A stretch of 38,688 bases of DNA from positions 1 through 38,688 of the forward strand of contig JALHFZ010000015.1 in NCBI GenBank assembly GCA_022837505.1, given 5' to 3'. This DNA is from Synergistaceae bacterium (GTDB lineage Bacteria; Synergistota; Synergistia; Synergistales; Aminobacteriaceae). A program made the position numbers and the translations under genes. Every line of letters begins with the position of its first letter. Positions within the stretch are counted from its first letter, which is position 1. Below are positions 38,686 through 38,688 of this stretch, piece by piece. The notes below the pieces were generated by a model. The model worked only from the letters and a program-made list of their open reading frames with translations, did not search any database and had not been told where the DNA came from.

Positions 38686-38688
38686 AGG

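Overview
The window looks like a chromosomal segment from a bacterium of the phylum Synergistota. The clearest pointer is the exported protein at 25448-25987, whose C-terminus (Gly-Gly-Cys motif, hydrophobic helix, basic tail) matches the Synergist-type C-terminal sorting signal. A complete V/A-type ATPase operon, TAXI-family TRAP transport genes, a fused ispDF gene, frequent GTG/TTG starts and a GC-rich housekeeping backbone agree with this. The genus cannot be fixed from the sequence alone.

Layout. (1) 1-3433: 3' part of serS with its terminator, a membrane glycosyltransferase fusion (WecA-like domain plus WecG/TagA domain) and a two-CBS protein. (2) 3405-11579: nine overlapping V/A-ATPase genes in the order H/G, I, K, E, C, F, A, B, D. 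The B gene appears damaged at its 5' end: the ATG coupled to the A-subunit stop leads into the wrong frame and about 30 codons of the usual N-terminus are absent. (3) 11560-16980: rlmH, ebfC, recR, a membrane PIN/TRAM protein, ispDF, guaB. (4) 17011-25116: a small unknown ORF, then rimP-nusA-ylxR-ylxQ-infB-ylxP-rbfA-nrnA-truB-ribF. This is a tightly overlapping translation/RNA operon preceded by a promoter and a strong intrinsic terminator in the leader. (5) 25117-28663: an AT-richer block with five unrecognised exported proteins, two of them tandem paralogues. (6) 28817-31426: tRNA-Arg(CCT), a DUF1850 protein and a fused TRAP permease. (7) 31465-36965: ileS behind another leader terminator, rluD, and convergent rqcH. 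(8) 37019-37762: a seven-gene tRNA array with a near-consensus promoter, ended by a 26-bp perfect inverted repeat. (9) 37763-38688: AT-rich, apparently decayed sequence with frameshifted minus-strand fragments and, at the very end, what looks like the first residues of a TRAP small permease cut by a stop codon.

Functional picture. Most of the window is growth-related: tRNA charging, tRNA genes, ribosome maturation, translation initiation, transcription elongation, stalled-ribosome rescue and isoprenoid, purine and flavin synthesis. It also holds an ion-translocating ATPase and an organic-solute transporter that fit an anaerobic fermentative life style. The least explained parts are the exported-protein block, the degenerate WecA-like/WecG fusion and the broken B-subunit start.
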